The notes: a model not told the origin generated them from the letters alone. A stretch of 10,574 nt of DNA from an uncultured Loktanella sp. (GCA_913061335.1 CAJXTP010000091.1:1-10574), one strand, 5' to 3'. Positions 1 to 6,210 are shown, counted from the stretch's first letter. A program made the numbers and translations.

Positions 1-100
1 CATCTACTTCATCCATCGCTTGAACAACACGGCATAAGCCGTTGTTCTGCCATGTATTATACGCCGCCATTTCAATGACATATGCGGGCGTAACGATCAC
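1..100 (-). CDS. DinB-family protein, N-terminal fragment (runs off left edge)
   Basis: The minus strand from a GTG at 100-98 reads open to the window edge for 33 codons. The peptide starts MIVTPAYVIEMAAYNTWQNN and continues GLCRVVQAMDEVD. The 'YVxxMAxYNxWQN' opening is the usual start of DinB/DUF664-type four-helix-bundle proteins, a family that includes metal-binding proteins and thiol transferases and is unrelated to DNA polymerase IV. The GTG overlaps the TGA of the DUF1326 gene in the arrangement GTGA, so translation is probably coupled, and no separate Shine-Dalgarno is visible. The metal-ligand histidines of the family would lie beyond the edge, so activity cannot be judged. An internal ATG (codon 11) is an alternative start but would remove the conserved first residues. 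The family call rests on a short peptide, hence moderate confidence. Confidence 0.68.
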   Translation of the reverse strand, partial: MIVTPAYVIEMAAYNTWQNNGLCRVVQAMDEVD

Positions 101-807
101 TTCGGACCGTGCCAATCAATGGGGCAAACTTCGGCAGATTTCCCACCAAAGTCCCAAACACGCCCGTAATCACGCACCTTAGACCGCAGGCCTTTTGCTG
201 CAATAATATCAGGGCCCATCCAATATTTGGAATTGCTGATCATGACCGGATGATCCTTGGACTTGCCTTCGATCATCTCGATCTCGCCTTGGATTTTACG
301 GCCAATCATGATGCTGCGCTTGTTACCATCGCGCACGATATCAACCTTTTCACGCTCGGCACCGATGATCTCGGACACGAGGAACGTAAACAGGCCAGTG
401 GTCCCGCCAGCAGCACCGCTTAAAATCTTAAGCAGACCGTTATACGCCTTTTGCGTGGACCGTTCATCAACATAGGCCGCAACGCGCCAATTGCCTTCGC
501 CCATACGGCCCGGAATATCGACCAACAGACCGATGTTCAGACCAGACAAATCTTCGCCCTCAAAATGGCCCTCATCAATGGCAATTGCCATCCACGCGTG
601 ACAATGGCCTTCTGTCGGAGGGTGCGCGCCAAGCGACACAACGCACGGACAAAACAGGTCGCACGAACAGTTCAAAAACAGCTCGCCTTTGATCGCCCAA
701 TCGGTTGGGTTCATCTTGCGGCGCAGCGGGTGGCTTTCCATGCGCGCGTCAATCCGCTGCGAAACTGGCAGCTGATCGGCGGGTGCGCGTGTCTCTTTAT
801 CGGCCAT
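97..807 (-). CDS. DUF1326 domain-containing protein
   Basis: A 236-residue protein of unknown function. After a charged N-terminal extension of about 35 residues, the DUF1326 core begins at 'DWAIKGELFLNCSCDLFCPC'. Four cysteines sit in a C47-x-C49-x3-C53-x-C55 cluster, followed by a GHCH segment (H68, C69, H70). This arrangement suggests metal binding or thiol chemistry; that is inference, because the family has no function I can state. No membrane segment or signal peptide is seen, so it is probably cytoplasmic. The start at 807 has a good Shine-Dalgarno (AAGGAAGGG, about 9 bases upstream). Met32 would match the length of shorter family members but has no such site. It lies 17 bases after the DUF2182 gene and overlaps the DinB-family start, so the three form one operon. 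Confidence 0.88.
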   Translation of the reverse strand: MADKETRAPADQLPVSQRIDARMESHPLRRKMNPTDWAIKGELFLNCSCDLFCPCVVSLGAHPPTEGHCHAWMAIAIDEGHFEGEDLSGLNIGLLVDIPGRMGEGNWRVAAYVDERSTQKAYNGLLKILSGAAGGTTGLFTFLVSEIIGAEREKVDIVRDGNKRSIMIGRKIQGEIEMIEGKSKDHPVMISNSKYWMGPDIIAAKGLRSKVRDYGRVWDFGGKSAEVCPIDWHGPK

Positions 808-824
808 GTGATAGTCCCTTCCTT

Positions 825-1580
825 TTACAGTGATGCAACAGCCACGATCAGGCCCGCTGCAATCAGCAGCACGCCCATCGGTTTCGTCACTTTATGCCCA
901 ATCTGGGGCAGTTTTTCCAAAATCATAAACAGTGTGGCGAGGCCCATCCAAGCAAGGCTCATCACGCCGCCAACAAACCCCAAGGCCATAAAGCCCCAGC
1001 AGCAGCCAACGCAAAACGCACCAAGGCCAAGCCCCATGCGCAGCCCGCCAGTGAACCCTGTTTTCCAATTGCCGACGAAATACATCATCGGGCTGTGACA
1101 AACTCCGTGGCACACATCTTTGACCCGTGAAAACTGGAACAGCCCCACAAGGATCAACAACGCGGACGCGAACCAACCGCTTGCGGCAATGCCCAATCCG
1201 TCGATAAATCCACCGGCCAGCAGCCCGACCTGCACCAATGTGATCAATGCGCCAAATCCAGCCCAAACGATGAAATAGCCCAATAGAACACCAAACCACC
1301 CTGCCCGCGAGCCATCCGCACTGCGCATTAGGTCCTCGTAACTGGTCAGCGTCGGCACCATCGTCGGCAACATCATCGCAGCCATCATAATCGCCCACAT
1401 CGGAAACAACGCGCCGAATGTCACCATCGGCATCATGTTCATGCCCACAGGGCGGCCAATTAAATCGACCCCAGACATCCGTGCCGCCATAAACAGCATG
1501 ACCCACGCCACAATGATCGCGGCGAAAAACACCAACCATGCAACCGTACGGACAGAAAAAGTAGATCTAATGGTCATCAT
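825..1580 (-). CDS. DUF2182 family integral membrane protein
   Basis: A 251-residue inner-membrane protein with about six or seven predicted hydrophobic segments (roughly 12-32, 50-72, 95-125, 133-150, 180-210, 208-222, 234-251). Family hallmarks are visible: the Met-rich 'MWAIMMAAMMLP' stretch (61-72), the polar segment with C157 and C161 (KDVCHGVCHSP) and the intramembrane C190-VG-C193-C194-W. Members are annotated as predicted metal-binding membrane proteins; the Met/Cys/His content fits soft-metal handling, but the substrate is unknown. A strong Shine-Dalgarno (GGGAGG, about 9 bases before the ATG at 1580) supports the first of two adjacent ATGs. It is the first gene of the operon with DUF1326 and DinB. 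Its promoter lies in the divergent region carrying the GntR-type palindromes, so regulation by the neighbouring regulator is likely. Confidence 0.9.
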   Translation of the reverse strand: MMTIRSTFSVRTVAWLVFFAAIIVAWVMLFMAARMSGVDLIGRPVGMNMMPMVTFGALFPMWAIMMAAMMLPTMVPTLTSYEDLMRSADGSRAGWFGVLLGYFIVWAGFGALITLVQVGLLAGGFIDGLGIAASGWFASALLILVGLFQFSRVKDVCHGVCHSPMMYFVGNWKTGFTGGLRMGLGLGAFCVGCCWGFMALGFVGGVMSLAWMGLATLFMILEKLPQIGHKVTKPMGVLLIAAGLIVAVASL

Positions 1581-1621
1581 TGCGCACGACCTCCCAGCGT
1601 TTGCGACTCAGGCTCTTGCTA

Positions 1622-1652
1622 ATCATATGTCAGACGTTTAATTGTCTGACAA
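1622..1652. promoter_or_regulatory. Divergent promoter with two FadR-type operator palindromes
   Basis: TTGTCTGACAA at 1642-1652 is a perfect palindrome around a 3-base centre and matches the TNGTNNNACNA consensus known for FadR/FCD GntR regulators. A second, imperfect copy (ATGTCAGACGT) lies at 1627-1637, 15 bases away centre to centre. Viewed together they give an 8-base inverted repeat, TGTCAGAC/GTCTGACA, with an 8-base spacer. On the minus strand a TTGTCA (1652-1647) and TATGAT (1627-1622) pair could be the -35 and -10 of the DUF2182 operon, though the 19-base spacing is long. The right-hand site abuts the ATG of the regulator at 1653, so binding there would block transcription start or a leaderless message. 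Operator function is inferred from sequence and position. Confidence 0.68.
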
Positions 1653-2393
1653 ATGAAAATTGATCCCAACAGCCCCGCCGACCTGTCCGCGCAAATTGCA
1701 AAAGCGATCCGTGACGCCATTATGTCCGGTGATTTACTGGTGGATGAGCGGCTTCCGTCCGAGGCAGAACTGTCCGAACAATTTAATGTGTCACGCCCGA
1801 CAGTGCGCGAGGCGCTCAAGCGTCTAGGTGCGCAATCGCTGATCCGAACGCAACGCGGCGCGACTGGTGGGGCGTTTGTGAACCGTCTGCGGTTCGAGGA
1901 TGCCTACGGCCAGCAGATCACCACATCGACGCTGCTTTTGTCGATGAATGACGTGAGCTTTGGTACCGCCTGCGAGGCGCGCTATGCGCTGGAACGGTCT
2001 TGCGCGGCGTTGGCATCCGAGCGACGCACAGCCGACCATCTGGCAACAATGCGCGCCGAAACGCACCGCCAATCGCAACCTAGTCTAACTGACGAAGCAT
2101 TCTGTGCCTCGGACGTGGCATTTCACCGCGCACTTGTTGACGCGGCTGGCAATCCGGTGATCTCGTACCAGCTCGCGGGCGCAGTCGAGGCCATGCAGCC
2201 CTTGATGAACATGATTACCTTCAGCGCGCGGTCGCGCGAAACAATTGTCGGGTTCCATAGCCAGATTACTGACGCGCTTGAACAACGCGACGGCGCGGCT
2301 GTTGACCTGCACCTTTCGGCACTTGCTGATTACACCAACACGCTCGCACAAAGCGTCATTGATGCGCGGCAAGCTGCAAAAACCAATAGTTGA
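1653..2393 (+). CDS. FadR/FCD-family GntR transcriptional regulator
   Basis: A 246-residue DNA-binding regulator. Residues about 11-78 form the GntR winged helix ('RLPSEAELSEQFNVSRPTVR', then the wing RGATGGAFV). Residues about 100-235 form the all-helical FCD ligand domain, with the expected metal-coordinating set D154, H158, H202 and H220, as in family members that bind small carboxylates through a metal. The ligand cannot be predicted. The ATG at 1653 is the only in-frame start, because a TGA lies two codons upstream. There is no Shine-Dalgarno, only the operator palindrome, so the mRNA may be leaderless. It faces the DUF2182-DUF1326-DinB operon and probably represses itself and that operon. 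No terminator is obvious before the tmRNA promoter region. Confidence 0.92.
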   Translation: MKIDPNSPADLSAQIAKAIRDAIMSGDLLVDERLPSEAELSEQFNVSRPTVREALKRLGAQSLIRTQRGATGGAFVNRLRFEDAYGQQITTSTLLLSMNDVSFGTACEARYALERSCAALASERRTADHLATMRAETHRQSQPSLTDEAFCASDVAFHRALVDAAGNPVISYQLAGAVEAMQPLMNMITFSARSRETIVGFHSQITDALEQRDGAAVDLHLSALADYTNTLAQSVIDARQAAKTNS

Positions 2394-2501
2394 CCTGTCG
2401 AAAACCGGCATATGCAAAACATATGTAAAACTTATACGAAACTTACACGCCTTTTGGCAGTTCCCCTTGCACCGACGCGCCCTGCGGCCTATCTGTAAGG
2501 T
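2390..2501 (+). promoter_or_regulatory. Probable ssrA promoter region with 11-base tandem quasi-repeats
   Basis: The stretch between the GntR gene and the tmRNA carries four successive units of about 11 bases (CATATGCAAAA, CATATGTAAAA, CTTATACGAAA, then CTTACACG) at 2409-2449. Their A-runs are in helical phase, which suggests DNA curvature or an upstream activating element. Further down, TTGCAC (2467-2472) and TATCTG (2490-2495) are separated by 17 bases and would start transcription near 2502, just at the 5' hairpin of the tmRNA acceptor piece. TTGACC at 2390-2395 is a poorer alternative because no good -10 lies at the right distance. All promoter assignments are by eye and could be wrong. 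Confidence 0.4.
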
Positions 2502-2823
2502 GTCCTTCGGGACTATGAACATAAACGCGCTTGTAATAAGCGGATCGGACCCGGGGGCGGTACCCGGCGACTCCACCAACTATCTGCTCATTTGGCAGCT
2601 GTGGGGTCGAAATAGGATCGACGAACGTCTAAAGAGGTTAGCTTTGTTTCGGTGAGTTACCACCGTTATCGGTACGAAATTGTATAGTTGCAAATGACAA
2701 CCATGCTCCGGCTATGGCGGTGGCTGCGTAAGCAGTCTTCGTTGCCGAAACTTAAGTCCTTAGGCCTAGCAGCTTAAGGCGGGGTTCGCAGGTACCTGGC
2801 AACAGAAACCTGCACTTTTCCCC
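2502..2823 (+). ncRNA. ssrA: Two-piece (circularly permuted) alphaproteobacterial tmRNA
   Basis: tmRNA rescues stalled ribosomes and adds a degradation tag. The gene is permuted: the tRNA-like 3' half comes first and ends in CGACTCCACCA (2568-2578, CCA encoded), and the 5' half begins GGGGTCG at 2603-2609. These ends pair as a 7-base-pair acceptor stem (GGGGTCG with CGACTCC, one G-U). The T-arm stem CCGGG/CCCGG encloses the atypical loop GGCGGTA. A 24-base spacer (2579-2602) would be removed, giving an acceptor piece of about 77 nt and a coding piece of about 220 nt. A GTCC-TTCG-GGAC hairpin (2502-2513) opens the acceptor piece. The coding piece has a hairpin CGGTG/CACCG (2650-2665), the tag frame, and a final stem GCAGGT/ACCTGC (2788-2813) followed by TTTT. 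The outer 5' and 3' ends are approximate. Confidence 0.93.
2690..2731 (+). other. tmRNA tag reading frame (ANDNHAPAMAVAA)
   Basis: The resume codon GCA at 2690 follows ATAGTT, the usual context upstream of the tmRNA resume site. The frame reads A-N-D-N-H-A-P-A-M-A-V-A-A and stops at TAA (2729-2731). With the alanine delivered by the charged tmRNA, the full tag would be AANDNHAPAMAVAA. The AANDN start and the hydrophobic AVAA end fit alphaproteobacterial tags recognised by SspB and ClpX. The His and the Pro-Ala-Met middle are the variable part of the tag. Confidence 0.92.
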
Positions 2824-2872
2824 TTCTCAGAATTGTCTTGCTTGGTTTGGGTGTTTTACGGCACCATGCCCT

Positions 2873-3526
2873 ATGCTTAGAACACTAATCAAAGCCACGG
2901 TAATCGCCATTATTCCAAATCTATCAATGGCTTGCGATACGGCCCTCATCCTCACGATTGATGTGTCCAATTCAGTTGATCCGGGTGAATACAGGCTGCA
3001 AGTCGATGGATTGGCAGCGGCCTTGCGCGACCCAGAAATTGCTGAATCTATGGTCCGGCAAAACGCGGCCATCGCTGTGGTTCAATGGTCGGGTCACGAC
3101 CGCCAAGAGTTGACGCTGCCTTGGACGCGCATCCGCACCAGCCTTGACGCAGCCCGCCTTGCAGACGCATCCCAACTGATGCCAAGAGCGTTTGTTTTGT
3201 CTGACACAGCCCCCGCAGAGGCCATTCTGTTCGCCCTGCCCCTATTCGCGCAAGTCCCTGATTGTAAAAACAAAGTTATCGACATTTCTGGCGACGGAAC
3301 GCCCAATTCGGGCTCAAGCACACGCGATGCGCGCAACTTGGCAGAACAAATGGGCGTCACCATCAACGGCATTGCAATTGAAAGCATGGGATTGGCGATC
3401 AGCAACTTTTACAAAGGCGCAGTGATTACGCGCAACGGCTTTGTCATCACTGCGCGCACACACCGCGAATATCCCGACGCGATACGGCGCAAAATTCTGC
3501 GCGAGCTTAGCATGGTGCTGGGTTGA
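2873..3526 (+). CDS. Exported DUF1194 (von Willebrand A-like) protein
   Basis: A 217-residue protein with a short hydrophobic N-terminal signal (residues about 5-20), probably cut after SMA-20, so it is exported to the periplasm. The mature part is a von Willebrand A-type fold of the DUF1194 family. A metal-ion-dependent adhesion site is readable: D30-x-S32-x-S34, T112 and D141 in DISGDG. Two cysteines, C21 and C131, could form a disulfide. C21 directly after the cleavage site raises the possibility of a lipoprotein, but SMAC is a poor lipobox. The function of the family is unknown; the fold suggests metal-dependent protein binding. The gene starts about 50 bases after the tmRNA. No convincing Shine-Dalgarno precedes the ATG at 2873, and no better in-frame start was found upstream. 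Confidence 0.87.
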   Translation: MLRTLIKATVIAIIPNLSMACDTALILTIDVSNSVDPGEYRLQVDGLAAALRDPEIAESMVRQNAAIAVVQWSGHDRQELTLPWTRIRTSLDAARLADASQLMPRAFVLSDTAPAEAILFALPLFAQVPDCKNKVIDISGDGTPNSGSSTRDARNLAEQMGVTINGIAIESMGLAISNFYKGAVITRNGFVITARTHREYPDAIRRKILRELSMVLG

Positions 3527-3633
3527 CCCAACCAAGACGGCCGCCTATCAAGTCAATAAGGGGTCCCGCGACCACCCCATGAGGCCACGGCCAAAGGATC
3601 GCATCCGCTGAAAACTCTCAGAAAGGATGCCAC

Positions 3634-4416
3634 ATGACCGGCCCCAATATGATCACGCCACAAAATTTGATGCGCCAAATCGGCTTGCCCGATGGCCCCA
3701 TAATTGTCGACGTCCGCATTGCAGAAGATATTGCCCCCGAAGACCGCGCTGTGCCGACTACAATCTTTCACGATTTCTACGATTTCAAGGGGTTACTAGA
3801 CCGCCTTTCGGGACGAAAAGCCATTATCATCTGTCACAAAGGTTTAAAACTAAGCCAAGGTATAGCCGCTTTGATCCGTGCAGGCGGTGGTACAGCAGAG
3901 GTTTTAGCTGGCGGATTTGTCGGATGGAATGAGGCTGGGCTTCCAACCTTACCTATCGAGTTAATCGCACAAAGCGGCCGCTGGGTGACCCGACAAAAAC
4001 CAAAGATTGACCGGATCGCTTGCCCTTGGCTAATCAAACGTTTTATCGACCGCGATGCGGAATTTATGTTCGTGCCACGCGCCGATGTGGCCGCCGTCGC
4101 AGATCGATTTGATGCGATTTCCTTTGATACGCCTGACGCTCCATACGGTCACAATGGCGAAAACTGTAGCTTTGATGCGCTACTGGATGCCTTTGGGCTG
4201 CGCACAGAGGCGCTAAACCGTATGTCCGATGTTATTCGCGCAGCAGATACAAACAACCACAACAACGACCCGCAAGCTGCTGGTTTACTTGCAATTTCTG
4301 TTGGTCTTTCAAAAATACACCGCGACGATAATGCCATGCTTGATGCTGGTCTTACGCTTTATGATGCCCTTTACCGTTGGGCCCGCGATGGATTTACCGA
4401 AGGCCACGCAGAATGA
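3634..4416 (+). CDS. Rhodanese-ChrB fusion, chromate resistance protein
   Basis: A 260-residue two-domain protein. Residues about 5-110 are rhodanese-like, with the 'IIVDVR' strand and a catalytic-loop cysteine in C67-H-K-G-L-K; the position usually occupied by Arg at C+5 is Lys. Residues about 115-255 match the ChrB C-terminal domain (PKIDRIACPWLIKRFIDR, then the HNGENCSFDALL region, with C130 and C178). Classical ChrB has a different N-terminal part and acts as a chromate-sensing regulator; here a sulfurtransferase-type domain replaces it, so an enzymatic or redox role is as plausible as regulation. Shine-Dalgarno GAAAGGA lies 6 bases before the ATG. The stop overlaps the start of chrA (ATGA), so the two are co-translated. 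The wider operon promoter was not identified in the roughly 100 bases upstream. Confidence 0.88.
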   Translation: MTGPNMITPQNLMRQIGLPDGPIIVDVRIAEDIAPEDRAVPTTIFHDFYDFKGLLDRLSGRKAIIICHKGLKLSQGIAALIRAGGGTAEVLAGGFVGWNEAGLPTLPIELIAQSGRWVTRQKPKIDRIACPWLIKRFIDRDAEFMFVPRADVAAVADRFDAISFDTPDAPYGHNGENCSFDALLDAFGLRTEALNRMSDVIRAADTNNHNNDPQAAGLLAISVGLSKIHRDDNAMLDAGLTLYDALYRWARDGFTEGHAE

Positions 4417-5672
4417 TCGTATCCACGTCTGAAATGGCCCGTGTCTTTGGGCGCATTGGCCTGTTGTCATTTGGCGGCCCCGCTGCCCAAATAGCACTTA
4501 TGCACCGTGAACTCGTCGAAGAACGCACGTGGTTGACCGAGGCGCAATTCTTGCGCGCCCTCTCGTTCTGCATGCTATTGCCTGGGCCAGAAGCGATGCA
4601 GCTAGCGACCTATGCCGGCTGGAAACAACGCGGGATCATCGGCGGCTTAATCGGCGGTGGCTTGTTCGTCATCCCGGGTGCAATTTTAATCGCGATTTTC
4701 GCACTGATTTATGGGGCCTACGGGTCATTGCCGTGGATTCAAGCGGTTTTCCTTGGGGTCAAAGCAACTGTCGTCATCATCGTCATTGAGGCCTTGATCA
4801 AAGTGTCCAAGCGGGCGCTGATATCATCCAAGCACCTCATTATCGCGGCACTGGCGTTTGTGGCTCTTTTCGCATTCGCGGTGCCATTTCCAATCGTCAT
4901 TGCAGTTGCGGCTATCTTTGGCGCGTGGGGCAGTCACGCGATCAACACCGCACCGACCACCCCGCTACCTTGGCGTCAAAGCATGACCATCGTCGTGATT
5001 GGTGCCACGCTGTGGGCGATCCCAATCGGGATTGTCGCAGCGCTTGACCTGCCGCTGTTACGTGACATCGGGTTATTTTTCTCGACCCTCGCAGTGGTGA
5101 CATTCGGCGGCGCATACGCCGTATTGGCCTATATGACCCAAGAGGTCGTCACCGGGTTCGGTTGGCTGACCACACCACAAATGATGGACGCACTTGGTTT
5201 GGCTGAAACCACGCCGGGCCCGTTAATCCTCGTGACGCAATTCGTGGGCATGATGGCGGGATACCTGCAGGGTGGGATCTGGACAGCTATTCTAGCGGGG
5301 TTGCTGACACTTTGGGTGACCTTTGTGCCTTGTTTCATATGGATTTTCGCTGGCGCGCCCTTGATTGATTGGCTCGATGGCAGGCCACGGCTTACCAGTG
5401 CATTATCGGGGATCACTGCGGCGGTGGTTGGGGTCATCGCCAACCTGTCACTTTGGTTCGCGCTGCACGTGTTTTTCGGCACCGTCACGCCAATCTCTGC
5501 CGGCCCTCTTCAGCTAATCGCGCCGGACATAACAACATTGCAATTCACCCCCGTCGCAATCGCCGGACTCGCTGCTTTTTTGCTCTTGAGGCGGCATTGG
5601 GGGCTGCCGTTGGTCCTACTCATTTGCGCGATTGTTGGACTTTTGTGCGCGGGGCTCGGACTGCCCCTTTAA
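4413..5672 (+). CDS. chrA: Chromate transporter ChrA (two-domain CHR family)
   Basis: A 419-residue inner-membrane protein predicted to export chromate using the proton-motive force. It has two homologous CHR halves: the N-terminal one at about 8-175 (RIGLLSFGGPAAQIALMHRE, then LLPGPEAMQL) and the C-terminal one at about 220-415 (VVTFGGAYAVLAYM, then ETTPGPLILVTQF). The paired FGGP/FGGA and PGP motifs identify the long, bidomain type. The start at 4413 is chosen because it overlaps the preceding stop as ATGA and has GAAGG 9 bases upstream. An in-frame ATG at 4377 would add 12 residues that are coding sequence of the upstream gene read in another frame. Together with the upstream ChrB-domain gene it forms a chromate detoxification operon. 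Substrates other than chromate, such as sulfate, are possible for this family. Confidence 0.94.
   Translation: MIVSTSEMARVFGRIGLLSFGGPAAQIALMHRELVEERTWLTEAQFLRALSFCMLLPGPEAMQLATYAGWKQRGIIGGLIGGGLFVIPGAILIAIFALIYGAYGSLPWIQAVFLGVKATVVIIVIEALIKVSKRALISSKHLIIAALAFVALFAFAVPFPIVIAVAAIFGAWGSHAINTAPTTPLPWRQSMTIVVIGATLWAIPIGIVAALDLPLLRDIGLFFSTLAVVTFGGAYAVLAYMTQEVVTGFGWLTTPQMMDALGLAETTPGPLILVTQFVGMMAGYLQGGIWTAILAGLLTLWVTFVPCFIWIFAGAPLIDWLDGRPRLTSALSGITAAVVGVIANLSLWFALHVFFGTVTPISAGPLQLIAPDITTLQFTPVAIAGLAAFLLLRRHWGLPLVLLICAIVGLLCAGLGLPL
5651..5670 (+). terminator. Weak terminator-like hairpin at the end of chrA
   Basis: GGGGC (5651-5655) pairs with GCCCC (5663-5667) across a 7-base loop and is followed by only three T residues. 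It overlaps the last chrA codons. The stem is short and the T-run poor, so partial termination is the most that can be suggested. Confidence 0.3.
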
Positions 5673-5723
5673 TCCCGCTTCGAATCTTATAAGGTGGGGG
5701 CGTAGATAGCGGAGAATAATGCT

Positions 5724-6185
5724 GTGGCTGGTACGATTGACTACGGAAACTTGATGCATCGCGCGATGCGCAGCTTGATCCAAGAGGTGCTGATTGGCAT
5801 CGCAAAAGATGGGCTGCCCGGCGATCACCATTTCTTTATCACCTTTGACACAATGCATGCCGACGTCGAAATCGCTGACTGGTTGTCTGATCGGTATCCA
5901 GGCGAAATGACGGTCGTTATTCAACATTGGTTCGACAATCTGAATGTGACCGGCGAAGGGTTCACGATCACGCTCAACTTTGGCGACAATCCAGAGACTC
6001 TTTATATTCCCTATGACGCTATCCAAACCTTTGTTGACCCGTCGGTCGAGTTTGGCCTTCGGTTCGAGGCGCCGGAAGACACGGCTGACACAGCCGAAGC
6101 CCCGATGGACGTAATGGCCGAAGATGAGCCAGCGGAAGAGCGGCAAGATGCCGAAGTCGTCAGCCTCGATCAATTTCGCAAGTAA
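5724..6185 (+). CDS. sspB: SspB, alphaproteobacterial adaptor for ClpXP
   Basis: A 153-residue protein of the alphaproteobacterial SspB type. SspB dimers bind the SsrA tag and hand tagged proteins to the ClpX unfoldase for ClpP degradation. Residues about 8-115 form the tag-binding domain ('FFITFDTMHADVEIADWL', 'MTVVIQHWFDNL', 'FTITLNFGDNPETLYIPYDA'). An acidic, low-complexity linker (about 116-143) follows, then the C-terminal AEVVSLDQFRK, the expected ClpX-docking tail. The start is GTG at 5724 with GGAG 9 bases upstream. TATAAG at 5688-5693 may be its -10, although no good -35 is seen, so it may have its own promoter separate from chrA. Its probable target tag is encoded by the tmRNA in the same window. 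Confidence 0.92.
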   Translation: MAGTIDYGNLMHRAMRSLIQEVLIGIAKDGLPGDHHFFITFDTMHADVEIADWLSDRYPGEMTVVIQHWFDNLNVTGEGFTITLNFGDNPETLYIPYDAIQTFVDPSVEFGLRFEAPEDTADTAEAPMDVMAEDEPAEERQDAEVVSLDQFRK

Positions 6186-6210
6186 ACGCTGGGCCATTGC
6201 CCTTTGGCGT
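6186..6210 (+). terminator. Possible weak hairpin between sspB and fumC
   Basis: GGGC (6191-6194), loop CATT and GCCC (6199-6202) form a tight hairpin followed by TTT. An outer ACGC/GCGT pair (6186-6189 with 6207-6210) could extend it through an internal loop. It could attenuate sspB transcription before fumC. The stem is short, so this is tentative. Confidence 0.3.

Noticed and set aside
22..47. Strong inverted repeat (GAACAAC/GTTGTTC with inner GGC/GCC)
   Set aside because: Lies wholly inside the DinB-family reading frame near its start and has no T-run; more likely chance codon structure than a terminator.
451..1098. Plus-strand 215-codon frame opposite DUF1326 and DUF2182
   Set aside because: Lies antisense to two recognisable genes, has no ribosome site, and its composition reflects the complement of coding DNA.
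892..1539. Minus-strand 215-codon frame inside the DUF2182 gene
   Set aside because: Same strand but a different frame from a clearly recognisable membrane protein. The product is Arg/Trp/Gly-rich with no family features.
2085..2579. Minus-strand 164-codon frame beginning MVESPGTAPGSDP
   Set aside because: It starts as the antisense of the tmRNA acceptor piece and runs on into the antisense of the GntR gene. Frames with this opening are typical false gene calls opposite alphaproteobacterial tmRNA.
3527..3633. Short inverted repeat GGGGT/ACCCC between the DUF1194 gene and the chromate operon
   Set aside because: A 5-base stem with no T-run after it, so not supported as a terminator or operator.
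4377..4412. Upstream in-frame start for ChrA
   Set aside because: Adds 12 basic residues that are the ChrB-domain coding sequence in another frame; the ATGA overlap at 4413 with a ribosome site is the better start.
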